Origin: Haladaptatus sp. DYF46
Lineage (GTDB): Archaea > Halobacteriota > Halobacteria > Halobacteriales > Haladaptataceae
Assembly (NCBI RefSeq): GCF_021083305.1
Contig: NZ_JAJFAY010000001.1
Span: 1,054,001 to 1,118,000 of the forward strand
Direction of reading: 5' to 3'
Length of the DNA stretch: 64,000 bases
Made by a program: the position numbers and the translations under genes. This document shows positions 42,923-51,947 of this stretch, one piece after another (position 1 is the stretch's first letter; every line of letters begins with the position of its first letter). Below the pieces are notes generated by a model. That model was not told the origin of the DNA, did not search any database, and worked only from the letters and a program-made list of their open reading frames with translations.

Positions 42923-44792
42923 ATGACAGAAAACACGGACGATGAAGAGATCTTTCGAAAGCAACGCAACCGCGTCGATTCGCCGATCAGACGGCTGTTC
43001 GCGACGTACGGTCGGGACCACTGGTTTCCGCTCGTCATCGGCATCGTGGCGAGTCTCGCCGCACATCTACTCTCGCTCCTGCCGCCGTACATCCTCGGCG
43101 TCGCGATAGACGCGGTGTTCCCGACGAAGAATCCGAAATCCTACCACTTGCCCCTGATTCCCCAATCGTGGATTCCGAACGACCCGTTCGGCCAGCTATG
43201 GCTGTCCATCGGCCTGATTGCCCTCTCCTTCGTCGGGAGTGCTATCGGCGGATTGGCCAAAGGGTGGGGCCTCAACGAGTTCGCCCAATCCATTCAGCAC
43301 GAGATCAGAAGTGACACCTACAACGCGATGCAGCGACTGGACCTCGGCTTTTTCGCCGAGAAGCAAACCGGCGAACTCATGAGCATCCTGAATAACGACG
43401 TCAACCGCCTCGAACAGTTTCTCAACGGCGGACTGAACGTGATGACGCAGATAGGCGTCACCGTGGTCGGTGTCTCGTTCATTCTCGCGTCGATGAACCT
43501 CCAACTCGCGCTCGTGACGCTCGCGACGGTACCGCTCGTCGCGCTCTTCACGTACAAGTTCGTCCAAATCATTCAGCCGAAGTACGCCGAGGTGCGTTCG
43601 ACCGTCGGACGACTCAACGCCCGGTTGGAGAACAACCTCGGCGGAATCGAGGTCATCAAGGCCAGCAGCGCCGAGGACTACGAGTTCGACCGCGTTACCG
43701 AGTCCTCCCGGGAGTACTACGACACGAACTGGGACGCCATCCGGACTCGAATCACCTTCTTCCCCGGACTGGAGTTGAGCGCCGGATTCGGCTTCGTCCT
43801 CACCTTCGCCATCGGTGGTGTGGGTGCTGGGCGGCGCGCCGCTGGTCTTCTCCGGGGACCTCAGCCCCGGTGCGTTCGTCACGTTCATCTTCCTGAGCCA
43901 GCGCTTCATCTGGCCGCTCGCGCAGTTTGGACAGCTGATTAACATGTACCAGCAAGCGGTCGCATCCGCGGAGCGCGTCTTCGGCCTGATGGACGAGCCG
44001 AGTGGCCTCGACACCGACGACGACGCGCCCGACCTCTCGGTTTCGGACGCCGTCGTCGAGTACGAGAACGTCACCTTCGGCTACGACGAGGAGACCATCA
44101 TCGAGGACGTGAGCTTCGATGTCGGCGGTGGCGAAACCCTCGCGCTCGTCGGACCGACCGGTGCGGGAAAGTCCACGATACTGAAACTCCTCTTGCGACT
44201 GTACGACGTGGACGAGGGGACGATCAGTATCGACGGGCAGGACGTGCGGGAGGTTTCGATCAGCAGTCTCCGCACGTCGGTCGGGTACGTCAGCCAAGAG
44301 ACGTTCCTCTTCGCCGGAACGGTCGGCGAAAACATCGCGTACGGGTCGTTCGACGCGACCCGCGAGGAGGTCATCGAGGCGGCGAAGGCCGCGCAAGCCC
44401 ACGAGTTTATCGAGGAGTTACCCGACGGCTACGACACCGAAGTCGGCGAGCGTGGCGTGAAACTCTCCGGCGGGCAACGCCAGCGCGTCGGCATCGCCCG
44501 CGTCCTCTTGCAGGACCCGGAAGTCCTCATCCTCGACGAGGCGACCAGCGACGTGGATACGGAGACCGAACTCCGTATACAGGAGAGCCTCGACGCGCTG
44601 TTGGCCGACCGGACCGTCCTCGCCATCGCCCACCGCCTCTCGACCATCAAGAACGCCGAAACCATCCTCGTCCTCGAAGACGGACGGGTCGTAGAACGCG
44701 GAACGCACGGCGAACTCCTCGCGGAGGACGGTCTGTACGCCGACCTGTGGGGAGTACAGGCCGGAATGTTGGAGGAGATTCCGACCCGGTAG
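42923..44792 (+). pseudogene. ABC exporter (TMD + ATPase), split by a frameshift
   Basis: A type I half-transporter ABC exporter. The membrane part begins at ATG 42923 (MTENTDDEEIFRKQRNRVDS) with five to six helices and typical QRLDLGFFAEKQTGELMSIL. The frame breaks near 43811-43823: one frame ends LTFAIGG and the reading continues in the +1 frame as VWVLGGAPLVFSGDLSPGAF. The ATPase follows with VGPTGAGKSTILKLLLRLY, VKLSGGQRQRVGIARVLLQD, LILDEATSDVD and AIAHRLSTI. A one-base indel, whether mutation or assembly error, would restore a roughly 620-residue protein. If real, two overlapping part-proteins may be made. Confidence 0.75.
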
Positions 44793-44871
44793 GAACCGTG
44801 AACCCGGTATCGGTGTCCGTCCGCTCTCCCCGACCCGCACTTTCTTTCTCGTTCGACGCGTCCACTGCGTC

Positions 44872-45375
44872 ATGAACACGGACGAGGAAGCCATCGAAAA
44901 GCGAGTCGGGGACGCGCTCCGGGAATCGGATGCGACGGTCGCAACCGCCGAGTCCTGCACCGGCGGTCTCATCGGATCGCTGCTGACGGACGTTCCGGGG
45001 TCGAGCGACTACTTCGACAGGGGACTCGTCACCTACTCCTACGACGCGAAGATGGAACACGTCGGCGTCACGCGGGAGGTGCTGGACGAACACGGGGCCG
45101 TGAGCGAACCAGTCGCCCGCCAGATGGCTCGCGGCGTCCGCGACGTCGCGGGAACGACGTGGGGCGTCGCCACGACGGGCATCGCGGGGCCGAGCGGCGG
45201 CACCGAGGAGAAACCGGTCGGTACCGTCTTCATCGGCGTCGCCTACGCCGGGAAGTGGACGAGCGGCGAAAGTTATTCCGTGGTTGCGCGTCACGAGTAC
45301 GATGGGTCGAGGCAGGAAATAAAGAACGAAATCGCACGACAGGCGCTGTCGGACCTCTTTGACGAGCTACAGTGA
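44872..45375 (+). CDS. CinA-family nicotinamide mononucleotide deamidase
   Basis: A 167-residue CinA C-terminal-domain protein. TAESCTGGLIGSLLTDVPGS, then YSYDAKMEHVGVTREVLDEH, ARQMARGVRDVAGTTWGVAT and TTGIAGPSGGTEEKPVGTVF are the standard blocks. It hydrolyses NMN to nicotinate mononucleotide in pyridine nucleotide recycling. It lacks the N-terminal molybdopterin-like domain of full-length bacterial CinA, as is common. It follows the ABC gene by 79 bases. Confidence 0.92.
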   Translation: MNTDEEAIEKRVGDALRESDATVATAESCTGGLIGSLLTDVPGSSDYFDRGLVTYSYDAKMEHVGVTREVLDEHGAVSEPVARQMARGVRDVAGTTWGVATTGIAGPSGGTEEKPVGTVFIGVAYAGKWTSGESYSVVARHEYDGSRQEIKNEIARQALSDLFDELQ

Positions 45376-45427
45376 AACGGGAGAGAAAAGGAAAACCTTG
45401 ATAGTGCAGGGTGGGACCTGCAATCGA

Positions 45428-45907
45428 ATGAATCGCAAGGAACACGTCATGAACGCGGCACTTCTCGCTATCGGACTCGGGTACGTCCTGCATCCGTCGG
45501 GGGACACGACGACGTTCTACACCATCGTGGAGGTCGGCGTGCCGGTCATCCTCGGCGCGCTCTTTCCCGACGTGGACACCGCGTTCGGCAAACACCGGAA
45601 GACGCTACACAACCTTCCGGTGCTCGCGCTATTCTACGCCTTTCCCATGGTGTTCGGGAACTTGCAGTTCGTCTGGATCGGTATTCTCACGCACTACGCC
45701 CTCGACATGCTCGGGAGCAAGCGCGGCCTCGCGCTGTTTTACCCGTACGAACGGGAGTTCGGCGCTCCGTTCGGCGTCCCCGTGAGCAGCAACTACGCGA
45801 CGATGGTCACGCTCGGCGTGACGGCCTTCGAACTGGCCGTCGCGGCGCTCTTCGTCAATCGGCAGTTCCTCGTCCACGCCGGGTTGACGGCCGTCGGGAT
45901 TCAGTAA
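45428..45907 (+). CDS. YdjM-like membrane-bound metal-dependent hydrolase
   Basis: A 159-residue membrane protein with four hydrophobic stretches. LFPDVDTAFGKHRKTLHNLP shows the D.D and H...H pattern of the YdjM/DUF457 family. VWIGILTHYALDMLGSKRG adds THxxxD near the C-terminal half. ATG at 45428 gives MNRKEHVMNAALLAIGLGYV. The family is predicted to be metal hydrolases; the substrate is unknown. The last 7 bases overlap the convergent PHP gene. Confidence 0.82.
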   Translation: MNRKEHVMNAALLAIGLGYVLHPSGDTTTFYTIVEVGVPVILGALFPDVDTAFGKHRKTLHNLPVLALFYAFPMVFGNLQFVWIGILTHYALDMLGSKRGLALFYPYEREFGAPFGVPVSSNYATMVTLGVTAFELAVAALFVNRQFLVHAGLTAVGIQ

Positions 45908-46665
45908 ACGCTGATGTCGTCGAACCGTCCGTCGTAGGCGTCGTGGTCGGGATGTGTCGGTTCCATCCCCGAGAGAACGAGTCGGTCGATTTTCCCCCAC
46001 GAGTTCTCCCATCCGAGATGTGCGAACTCCATCCGTCGTCGGAGTTCGTGGTGTCTTCCCGTGCGGTGAACGACGCGCGTCACGTTCCCCGCCCGGAGTC
46101 TCTCGACCAATTCGGCTTCCGTTCGGATGGACGCACCGAACGCCGTCCACACCTCCCCGATGGTTCCTCGGAGGTGTGCGTACGACGACCCGAACGCTTG
46201 TTTGTTCGTGGCTTCGACGATGGCCTTCGCCCGACGGTTGTGTCGGTCCAAGTGTTTCGGGTTGTACGTCTCGACGGCGTGAATCACGTCGCCGTGAACG
46301 CGGATGTCGGCCTCCGTGACGCCCACGTTCAGGAATTCGGGGTGGGGAATCAGGACGGCGGCGTCCTGTCGGTCGCACTCCGCTATCGCCCCCGTGAGCG
46401 AGACGAAATCGGGGATCGGTTCGTCGAGTCCGATGGCGAGGACGTGTTTTCGGTTCCGCCACGTCCCGGTGAACACCTCGCGGGCGGGGACGACGAGGAG
46501 GTCATCGTCGGAGAACCGTTCGGCCCGGCGGCGAATCTCCGGAAGGCGGACGAAGTGCGGCGCGTACACCAGCGCGTCGAGGCCGCGTTGCTTCGCACGG
46601 CGGACGACCTTTTCGTCCAGCACTTTGACGTGCATGTCTACCCTGAACTCGTCGCGGTCGGTCAC
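45901..46665 (-). CDS. PHP-domain protein with altered metal motifs
   Basis: A 254-residue PHP-superfamily protein. The opening DMHVKVLDEKVVRRAKQRG corresponds to DLHxHS but has Lys in place of the second His. ALVYAPHFVRLP replaces the usual TDHD, HPEFLNVG keeps a His, and GSSYAHLRGTIGEVW corresponds to GSDAH with Tyr for Asp. Metal binding is therefore weakened and it may be non-catalytic. GTG start at 46665. It could be a regulatory or binding relative of haloarchaeal PHP phosphoesterases. Confidence 0.78.
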   Translation of the reverse strand: MTDRDEFRVDMHVKVLDEKVVRRAKQRGLDALVYAPHFVRLPEIRRRAERFSDDDLLVVPAREVFTGTWRNRKHVLAIGLDEPIPDFVSLTGAIAECDRQDAAVLIPHPEFLNVGVTEADIRVHGDVIHAVETYNPKHLDRHNRRAKAIVEATNKQAFGSSYAHLRGTIGEVWTAFGASIRTEAELVERLRAGNVTRVVHRTGRHHELRRRMEFAHLGWENSWGKIDRLVLSGMEPTHPDHDAYDGRFDDISVY

Positions 46666-46853
46666 ACCCGTTCGTTTCGCGGGTCGAACGATAGTGGTTC
46701 TGGTTTCGGAAGTTCGCGATTAATGGAACGAACGATACTGTTCGATACTCGTGAGATGATTCGCCGACGCGATCACCGCATCAGAACGGACGAGACGCGT
46801 ATCCGATCGCTTTCGTCGGTTCGACCCGTGTTCGCTTGACGAGCAAGAAACAG

Positions 46854-46859
46854 TTATAT
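46854..46859 (+). promoter_or_regulatory. TATA element before the small zinc-finger gene
   Basis: TTATAT lies about 32 bases before the ATG at 46889. It is the only AT-rich stretch in the 223-base gap after the PHP gene, which is otherwise unremarkable. Confidence 0.4.
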
Positions 46860-46888
46860 CATCGGAATTAGAGAATTCACACACGACT

Positions 46889-47197
46889 ATGAGCGCTTGG
46901 GAATGTGATATCGATGGCTGCGGAGAACGATTCGGAAGCGTCGAAGACGCCATCGTCCACCAAACCGCGGAGCACGAACGCCGGGAGTGCAAGGTCTGCG
47001 GGGCGGTCGTCCCGGACGGCTACTTCGCCATCCGCCACGCCTTCGAGGAACACTCCCGCGCGGAGTACGTGCGCGCCTACGACGCGGATTCGAGCGACGT
47101 TCGCGCGCGGGAACGGATCCGCGACGAAATCGAGGAGTCCGCGGACCTCAAGGGCATCGTCTCCCGTCTCGACCTGACGGGGAGCGAACTCCCCTAG
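46889..47197 (+). CDS. C2H2-type zinc-finger protein (haloarchaeal)
   Basis: A 102-residue protein. WECDIDGCGERFGSVEDAIV with HQTAEHER is a C2H2 finger; RECKVCGAVVPDGYFAIRH adds a second Cys-pair element with a following His. The C-terminal half is a charged helix (YDADSSDVRARERIRDEIEE). It resembles a widespread haloarchaeal small zinc-finger family of unknown role (possibly nucleic-acid binding). The next gene starts 59 bases after its stop. Confidence 0.78.
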   Translation: MSAWECDIDGCGERFGSVEDAIVHQTAEHERRECKVCGAVVPDGYFAIRHAFEEHSRAEYVRAYDADSSDVRARERIRDEIEESADLKGIVSRLDLTGSELP

Positions 47198-47255
47198 GAA
47201 TGTAATAAACTATTTTGAGGCTGGTGCGTAAGGTTTGCCACACGGAGGTCATACT

Positions 47256-49220
47256 ATGGATACGCTTGCTGATGTGGACGAAATAATCCACGAACCGACC
47301 CGGGAGTTCGTGGAATCGACGAACGTCTGGGAGTTCATGCAGGAACACGGCATCGACGACTACGAGGAACTCATCGAACGAACATGCAATGAAGTGGATT
47401 GGTTCTGGGACGAGATGGTCGGGTACCTCGATATCGATTTCTACGAGGAGTACGACACGGTTCGGGACGACACCGAAGGACCGCAGTTCTCCGACTGGTA
47501 CCCCGGCGGGAAGATCAACATCGCCCACAACACCCTTGACCGACACGCGCAGGTCGATAGCCCGAACCGTAATCGCGTCGCCTGCATCTGGGAGGGTGAA
47601 CCCGGCGACGTGCGCGAAATCACGTACCACGAACTGTATCGCGAGGCGAACAAAGTCGCCAACGCGCTCGAAGAACGAGGCATCGAGACTGGCGATACGG
47701 TGGGCCTGTACATGCCCATGGTCCCCGAAGTCATCTCGATTCTGTACGGCGTCCTCAAGGTCGGCGCGATCGCGGTCCCCATCTTCTCCGGGTTCGGAAC
47801 CGACGCCACCGCGACCCGAATCGAGGATTCGGAGTGTTCCGTGCTGTTTACCGGCGACGGCTTTTACCGCCGTGGCAGCGAAGTCGTGCTGAAGGACACG
47901 GCCGACGAGGCCATCGAGGAGGCGGGCCACGTCGAACACACCATCGTCTACGACCGACTCGGCGCGGATATCCCTTGGGACGACGAACGGGACGAGAAGT
48001 GGTCCGAGGCCGTCCTCGAACAGGACGACGAGTACGAGACGAAGGAACTGGATTCGAGCGACGAGTCCATGCTCCTCTACTCCTCCGGGACGACCGGCAA
48101 ACCGAAAGGCATCGTCCACACGCACGCCGGGCAACTGATGCAGTGTGCGAAGGAAATTTACTTCGGCTTTGACCACAAGGACGCGGACCGCTTCTTCTGG
48201 GTGTCCGACATCGGGTGGATGATGGGACCGTGGACGCTCATCGGCAACCACGCCTTCGGCGGAACGGTCTTCATGTACGAAGGCGCGCCGGACTACCCCG
48301 ACCCGGACCGTTTCTGGGACATGATCGACCGACACGGTCTGACCGTCTTCGGCATCTCGCCGACCGCAATTCGGGCGCTCCGGCAGTACGGGGACGAGTG
48401 GGTGGACGACTACGACCTCTCCTCGCTCCGCCTGCTCGGTTCGACCGGCGAACCGTGGGACCCCGAATCCTGGCTCTGGTTCTACGAGAACGTCGGCGGG
48501 GGCGAGGCCCCCATCATCAACATCTCCGGCGGCACCGAAATCTGCGGGTGTTTCCTCATGCCGATGCCGATTCAGTCGCTCAAACCGTGCACGCTGGGCG
48601 GGCCGGGACTCGGCATGAACATCGACATCGTGAACGCGAAGGGCGAGTCCATCGCCGACTCGCACGAGCGCGGATACCTCGTCGCTCGCGACTCCTGCCC
48701 GTCGATGACGAAGTCGCTCTGGTCGGGCGACGAACGCTATCTGGACACCTACTGGTCGCGGTTCGAGGACATGTGGAATCACGGCGACTGGGCGCAGAAG
48801 GACGAGGACGGCTTCTGGTTCCTGCACGGCCGTTCCGACGACGCCATCAACGTGGCCGGGCGGAAGGTGGGTCCCGCGGAAGTCGAGGGCGCGCTGATGG
48901 ACCACGAGGCGGTAAATCAGGCCGCCGCGGTCGGCGTCCCGGACGACACGACCGGACAGGCCGCCGTCGCCTACGTCATTCTCGAACCGGACGTCGAGGT
49001 GTCGGACGGCCTCCGCGCCGAACTGCGCGAGCAGGTCGGCGAGGAACTCGGCAAGCCGTTCCGGCCGCGCGAAGTCCTCTTCGTGGACGAGTTCCCGAAA
49101 ACCCAGTCGGGCAAGATCATCCGCCGGGCCATCGAGGCGGCGTACACCGGCGAGGAGTTGGGCGACATGTCCAGCATCGAGAACCCGGATTCGCTCGACA
49201 GACTCGAAGACGCGACTTGA
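47256..49220 (+). CDS. Acyl-CoA synthetase, acetyl-CoA synthetase-like
   Basis: A 654-residue adenylate-forming enzyme of the acetyl-CoA synthetase group. An ACAS_N-like opening (WFWDEMVGYLDIDFYEEYDT, SDWYPGGKINIAHNTLD) leads to the P-loop YSSGTTGKPKGIVHTHAGQL, then NISGGTEICGCFLMPMPIQS, WNHGDWAQKDEDGFWFLHGR and a final KTQSGKIIRRAIEAA with the catalytic Lys. The strong Shine-Dalgarno GGAGGT at 47244-47249 supports the ATG at 47256. Likely substrates are short- or medium-chain acids; it lies one gene away from a short-chain fatty acid transporter. Confidence 0.88.
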   Translation: MDTLADVDEIIHEPTREFVESTNVWEFMQEHGIDDYEELIERTCNEVDWFWDEMVGYLDIDFYEEYDTVRDDTEGPQFSDWYPGGKINIAHNTLDRHAQVDSPNRNRVACIWEGEPGDVREITYHELYREANKVANALEERGIETGDTVGLYMPMVPEVISILYGVLKVGAIAVPIFSGFGTDATATRIEDSECSVLFTGDGFYRRGSEVVLKDTADEAIEEAGHVEHTIVYDRLGADIPWDDERDEKWSEAVLEQDDEYETKELDSSDESMLLYSSGTTGKPKGIVHTHAGQLMQCAKEIYFGFDHKDADRFFWVSDIGWMMGPWTLIGNHAFGGTVFMYEGAPDYPDPDRFWDMIDRHGLTVFGISPTAIRALRQYGDEWVDDYDLSSLRLLGSTGEPWDPESWLWFYENVGGGEAPIINISGGTEICGCFLMPMPIQSLKPCTLGGPGLGMNIDIVNAKGESIADSHERGYLVARDSCPSMTKSLWSGDERYLDTYWSRFEDMWNHGDWAQKDEDGFWFLHGRSDDAINVAGRKVGPAEVEGALMDHEAVNQAAAVGVPDDTTGQAAVAYVILEPDVEVSDGLRAELREQVGEELGKPFRPREVLFVDEFPKTQSGKIIRRAIEAAYTGEELGDMSSIENPDSLDRLEDAT

Positions 49221-49390
49221 CGCCCGTAAATCGCCTCAGTGCGTTCCTCACCCCTCCGTAAAACGCTCTCCGGTCGAGTCGCCGACGTTTCGACGGCGTT
49301 CAATCGTCCCCTAACGGGGGGAATTCCGAGGCTAACGCCCATCCGTTGGTCCGCATCGGACGGTCGGCAAATTCGCGTCTGGGTCGGTTG

Positions 49391-50098
49391 CTACAGCGGA
49401 ACGTCGTCCAAAGCGAGAACCGACGGCTCGGGTGCGGCGGAATCGGAGACGGCGAAATCGGCGGTTCGGTCGGGGTCGAGGGAGATTTCGGCACCGGCGA
49501 GGAGCGGCGCGACGAGTCCGGCGGCGACCGTTCGCGGGTCCGCGAGCGGCGCGCGAACCGCGATCGAATCTCCGGGTTCGAGGCCCCACTCCGATGCGAC
49601 CACGTTTCCGGCGTCGAGGAGTTCGGCGTGAGAGAGCTCCCGGGCATCCGAACGGGAAAGGGCAACTGTCTCGGGGGGGAGCGGCGTCTCGGGGAACACC
49701 GGATTCTCGCTCCAGACGTCCGTTTCGAAGTGCGAAACCGTCGGGTCTGGGACGGAGTCGCCGTATGAAACGTACTGTCCGCCCGGCGGGAGTTCGTACT
49801 CCTCGACCGATTCACCCGGCGCGAGGAGTACCCGCGCGTCGATTTCCGTCGGCGGGTCGAATCGAACGCCCGACCCGAGCAGCACCGCGCCGAAGAACCC
49901 GAGGACGGGTTGCGCGGCGGGAGCGGTGCGGATGGCTACCGTCACGCCCTCCCGCACGCCGAGGTGTCGAAGGAAGTTCCCCGTCTTCCACGCCGTCGTA
50001 CACAGTCGGTGGTAGTCGTACCCCCGCGAGTCCGGAACCGCAAGCGCCGGGTCGTCGTCCCGCCGTTTTCGGGCAACGAGGTCGCCCAGAGTGTTCAT
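49391..50098 (-). CDS. Truncated AMP-binding-like protein
   Basis: A 235-residue acidic protein with the N-terminal half of an adenylate-forming enzyme: DLVARKRRDDDPALAVPDSR, then YHRLCTTAWKTGNFLRHLGV and AVLLGSGVRFDPPTEIDARV. It has no P-loop (YSSGTTG) or catalytic-lysine domain, so it cannot make acyl-AMP by itself. It is transcribed in the opposite direction to the full acyl-CoA synthetase at 47256. It may be a regulatory or decayed paralogue; its intact frame over 235 codons suggests it is still expressed. Confidence 0.68.
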   Translation of the reverse strand: MNTLGDLVARKRRDDDPALAVPDSRGYDYHRLCTTAWKTGNFLRHLGVREGVTVAIRTAPAAQPVLGFFGAVLLGSGVRFDPPTEIDARVLLAPGESVEEYELPPGGQYVSYGDSVPDPTVSHFETDVWSENPVFPETPLPPETVALSRSDARELSHAELLDAGNVVASEWGLEPGDSIAVRAPLADPRTVAAGLVAPLLAGAEISLDPDRTADFAVSDSAAPEPSVLALDDVPL

Positions 50099-50220
50099 AT
50101 CGGTTCTCCTCGCGGTGCGTGCAAAAGCCCGCCGATTCGAACGGTCCGCGGCCGATAGTTCACCACTGACGCGTCTGACGAACGTTTATAATAATTTGCT
50201 AGGGATGCACACACGCAATC

Positions 50221-51663
50221 ATGGCAAACGTAATCAGGCAGATGGCGGAGGGCAGTTCACGGCTCGTGGAACGGTATCTCCCGGACGCGTTTCTGTTCGC
50301 GATCATCCTCTCGTTCGTGGCGTTCGGGTTGGCACTCGCGTTCGTCACTCCGCAGGGCGGAACGATGGCGCACGCGGAAAACATCCTCGTCGATGGCTGG
50401 TACGGCGGCTTTTGGGGACTCCTCTCCTTTGCGATGCAGATGACGCTCATCCTGATGACGGGGTACGCCCTCGCACAGTCGGCCGTCGTGGATAGGGTCC
50501 TCTCGCGTATGGCGTCGATTCCGTCGAGCGAACGGAGCGCGGCCGCGTTCGTTCCGGTCGTCGCCGCCGTCGCCTCGTTCGTTCACTGGGGGCTCGGCCT
50601 CGTCGTCGGTGCCATCTTCGCGCGGAAAATCGCGGAGGAGATCCGAACCATCGACTTCCCCATCATCGTCGCCGGGGCGTACTCCGGGTTCGTGGTGTGG
50701 CATGGCGGCCTCGCCGGGTCGATTCCGCTGGTTCTCAACTCGTCCGGGGAGGACAACTTCCTGCTCGCGAGCGGCGTGTTGAACTCCACGATTTCGACCG
50801 GCCAGACCATCTTCACGGTCGCCAACATCGTCGTCTTCGTCCTCGTCGGCCTCGTGTTCCTCCCGCTTCTGTTCCTGCTGATGTACCCCGAAAACGACGA
50901 GAAGAAACGCCCCATCGACCCCGCGAAACTCGACGCCGCGACCGATGGCGGGACGGAGGCCGACCCCGCCGTCACGCCGTCGCCCATGTCCGACGAGATG
51001 ACGTTCGCGGAGCGAATCGAACACTCCTCGTTCGTCGCGTACGCCATCGGATTTTCGGGATTGTTGGCCGTCGCGGGTTACTTCGGCCGCGGAATCGCGG
51101 ACGGAACGATGCCGTGGAACAACCTCAACCTGAACATCGTCAACTTCACCTTCCTCTTCCTCGGCATTACGCTCCACGGAACCCCTTCAGCGTACATCGG
51201 CGCGATGAAGGAAGGCGTGGAGAACGTCTGGGGGATCATCCTCCAGTTCCCCTTCTACGCGGGCATCATGGGCATCATGGGCTACGCGCCGGAGGGTGCG
51301 ACCAGCCTCGCCACCCAAATCGCACAGGGCATGGTTCACCTCTCGCCCGACGGAACGCTCCCGGTCGTCGCGTTCCTCACGGCGGGCATCGTCAACGTCT
51401 TCGTCCCCAGCGGTGGCGGCGAGTGGGCGGTCGTCGGCGAAACCCTCGTCAAGGCCGCCCATTCGAGCGGCGCGAGCGTCCCCCGCATCGCCATGGCCGC
51501 CGCGTGGGGCGACGCGTGGACGAACATGATTCAGCCCTTCTGGGCCATCCCGCTCCTCGCCATCAGCGGCCTCTCCGTCCGCGACATCATGGGGTACTGC
51601 GTGCTGGTCCTCATCGGAAGCGGTCTCATCATCGGCGCTGGACTGCTGTTCCTGCCGATGTAG
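50221..51663 (+). CDS. Short-chain fatty acid transporter (AtoE-type)
   Basis: A 480-residue membrane permease with twelve or so helices. RLVERYLPDAFLFAIILSFV, ASFVHWGLGLVVGAIFARKI, VVWHGGLAGSIPLVLNSSGE and the C-terminal VFVPSGGGEWAVVGETLVKA, then WGDAWTNMIQPFWAIPLLAI, are AtoE blocks. It likely carries butyrate or similar acids into the cell, and the acyl-CoA synthetase at 47256 would activate them. Directly followed by repeat cluster B. Confidence 0.9.
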   Translation: MANVIRQMAEGSSRLVERYLPDAFLFAIILSFVAFGLALAFVTPQGGTMAHAENILVDGWYGGFWGLLSFAMQMTLILMTGYALAQSAVVDRVLSRMASIPSSERSAAAFVPVVAAVASFVHWGLGLVVGAIFARKIAEEIRTIDFPIIVAGAYSGFVVWHGGLAGSIPLVLNSSGEDNFLLASGVLNSTISTGQTIFTVANIVVFVLVGLVFLPLLFLLMYPENDEKKRPIDPAKLDAATDGGTEADPAVTPSPMSDEMTFAERIEHSSFVAYAIGFSGLLAVAGYFGRGIADGTMPWNNLNLNIVNFTFLFLGITLHGTPSAYIGAMKEGVENVWGIILQFPFYAGIMGIMGYAPEGATSLATQIAQGMVHLSPDGTLPVVAFLTAGIVNVFVPSGGGEWAVVGETLVKAAHSSGASVPRIAMAAAWGDAWTNMIQPFWAIPLLAISGLSVRDIMGYCVLVLIGSGLIIGAGLLFLPM

Positions 51664-51725
51664 AACCGTTTTCTGCGGTCGGGAGCCAGCGCTCGCGTGC
51701 CGTAGCGCGCGACGCTGACAATCTT

Positions 51726-51746
51726 CTTCACGGCGAAGCCGTGAAG
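51726..51746. repeat. Perfect palindrome, 9-bp arms (cluster B)
   Basis: Arms CTTCACGGC and GCCGTGAAG around loop GAA, closed by a C-G pair. It starts 63 bases after the fatty acid transporter stop. Confidence 0.85.
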
Positions 51747-51750
51747 GAAC

Positions 51751-51769
51751 GAGGGAGCTTCGCTCCCTC
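51751..51769. repeat. Perfect palindrome, 8-bp arms (cluster B)
   Basis: Arms GAGGGAGC and GCTCCCTC around loop TTC (GAA on the minus strand). Confidence 0.8.
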
Positions 51770-51826
51770 CCATTCCTGGAAAAAGGTTCATCAAAACACT
51801 CCTCCTTCACTCCGTTCAGCCGTGGC

Positions 51827-51849
51827 CCGGAAAATCTCCGATTTTCCGG
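51827..51849. repeat. Perfect palindrome, 10-bp arms (cluster B)
   Basis: Arms CCGGAAAATC and GATTTTCCGG around loop TCC (GGA on the minus strand). The arms are identical to those at 32759-32781 in cluster A, and GGC precedes both. Confidence 0.85.
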
Positions 51850-51867
51850 TAGTTACGCTGGCAACTA

Positions 51868-51915
51868 GCGGCCGTGTCGCTTGCTGATTTCCGGCGGCCG
51901 TGTCACCGGCCTACT
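51868..51915 (+). repeat. Direct repeat GCGGCCGTGTCRC (cluster B)
   Basis: GCGGCCGTGTCGC at 51868-51880 and GGCGGCCGTGTCACC at 51893-51907 form two direct copies about 26 bases apart. The second, with the following GGCCTAC, is close to the repeat at 32926-32940 in cluster A. Confidence 0.65.
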
Positions 51916-51947
51916 GCACACGACTCACGCTGTTCGTCGCGTGCGCG

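Noticed and set aside
47148..48905. 585-codon open frame on the minus strand
   Set aside because: Antisense to the acyl-CoA synthetase at 47256, no domain, and biased composition; the other strand has all catalytic motifs.
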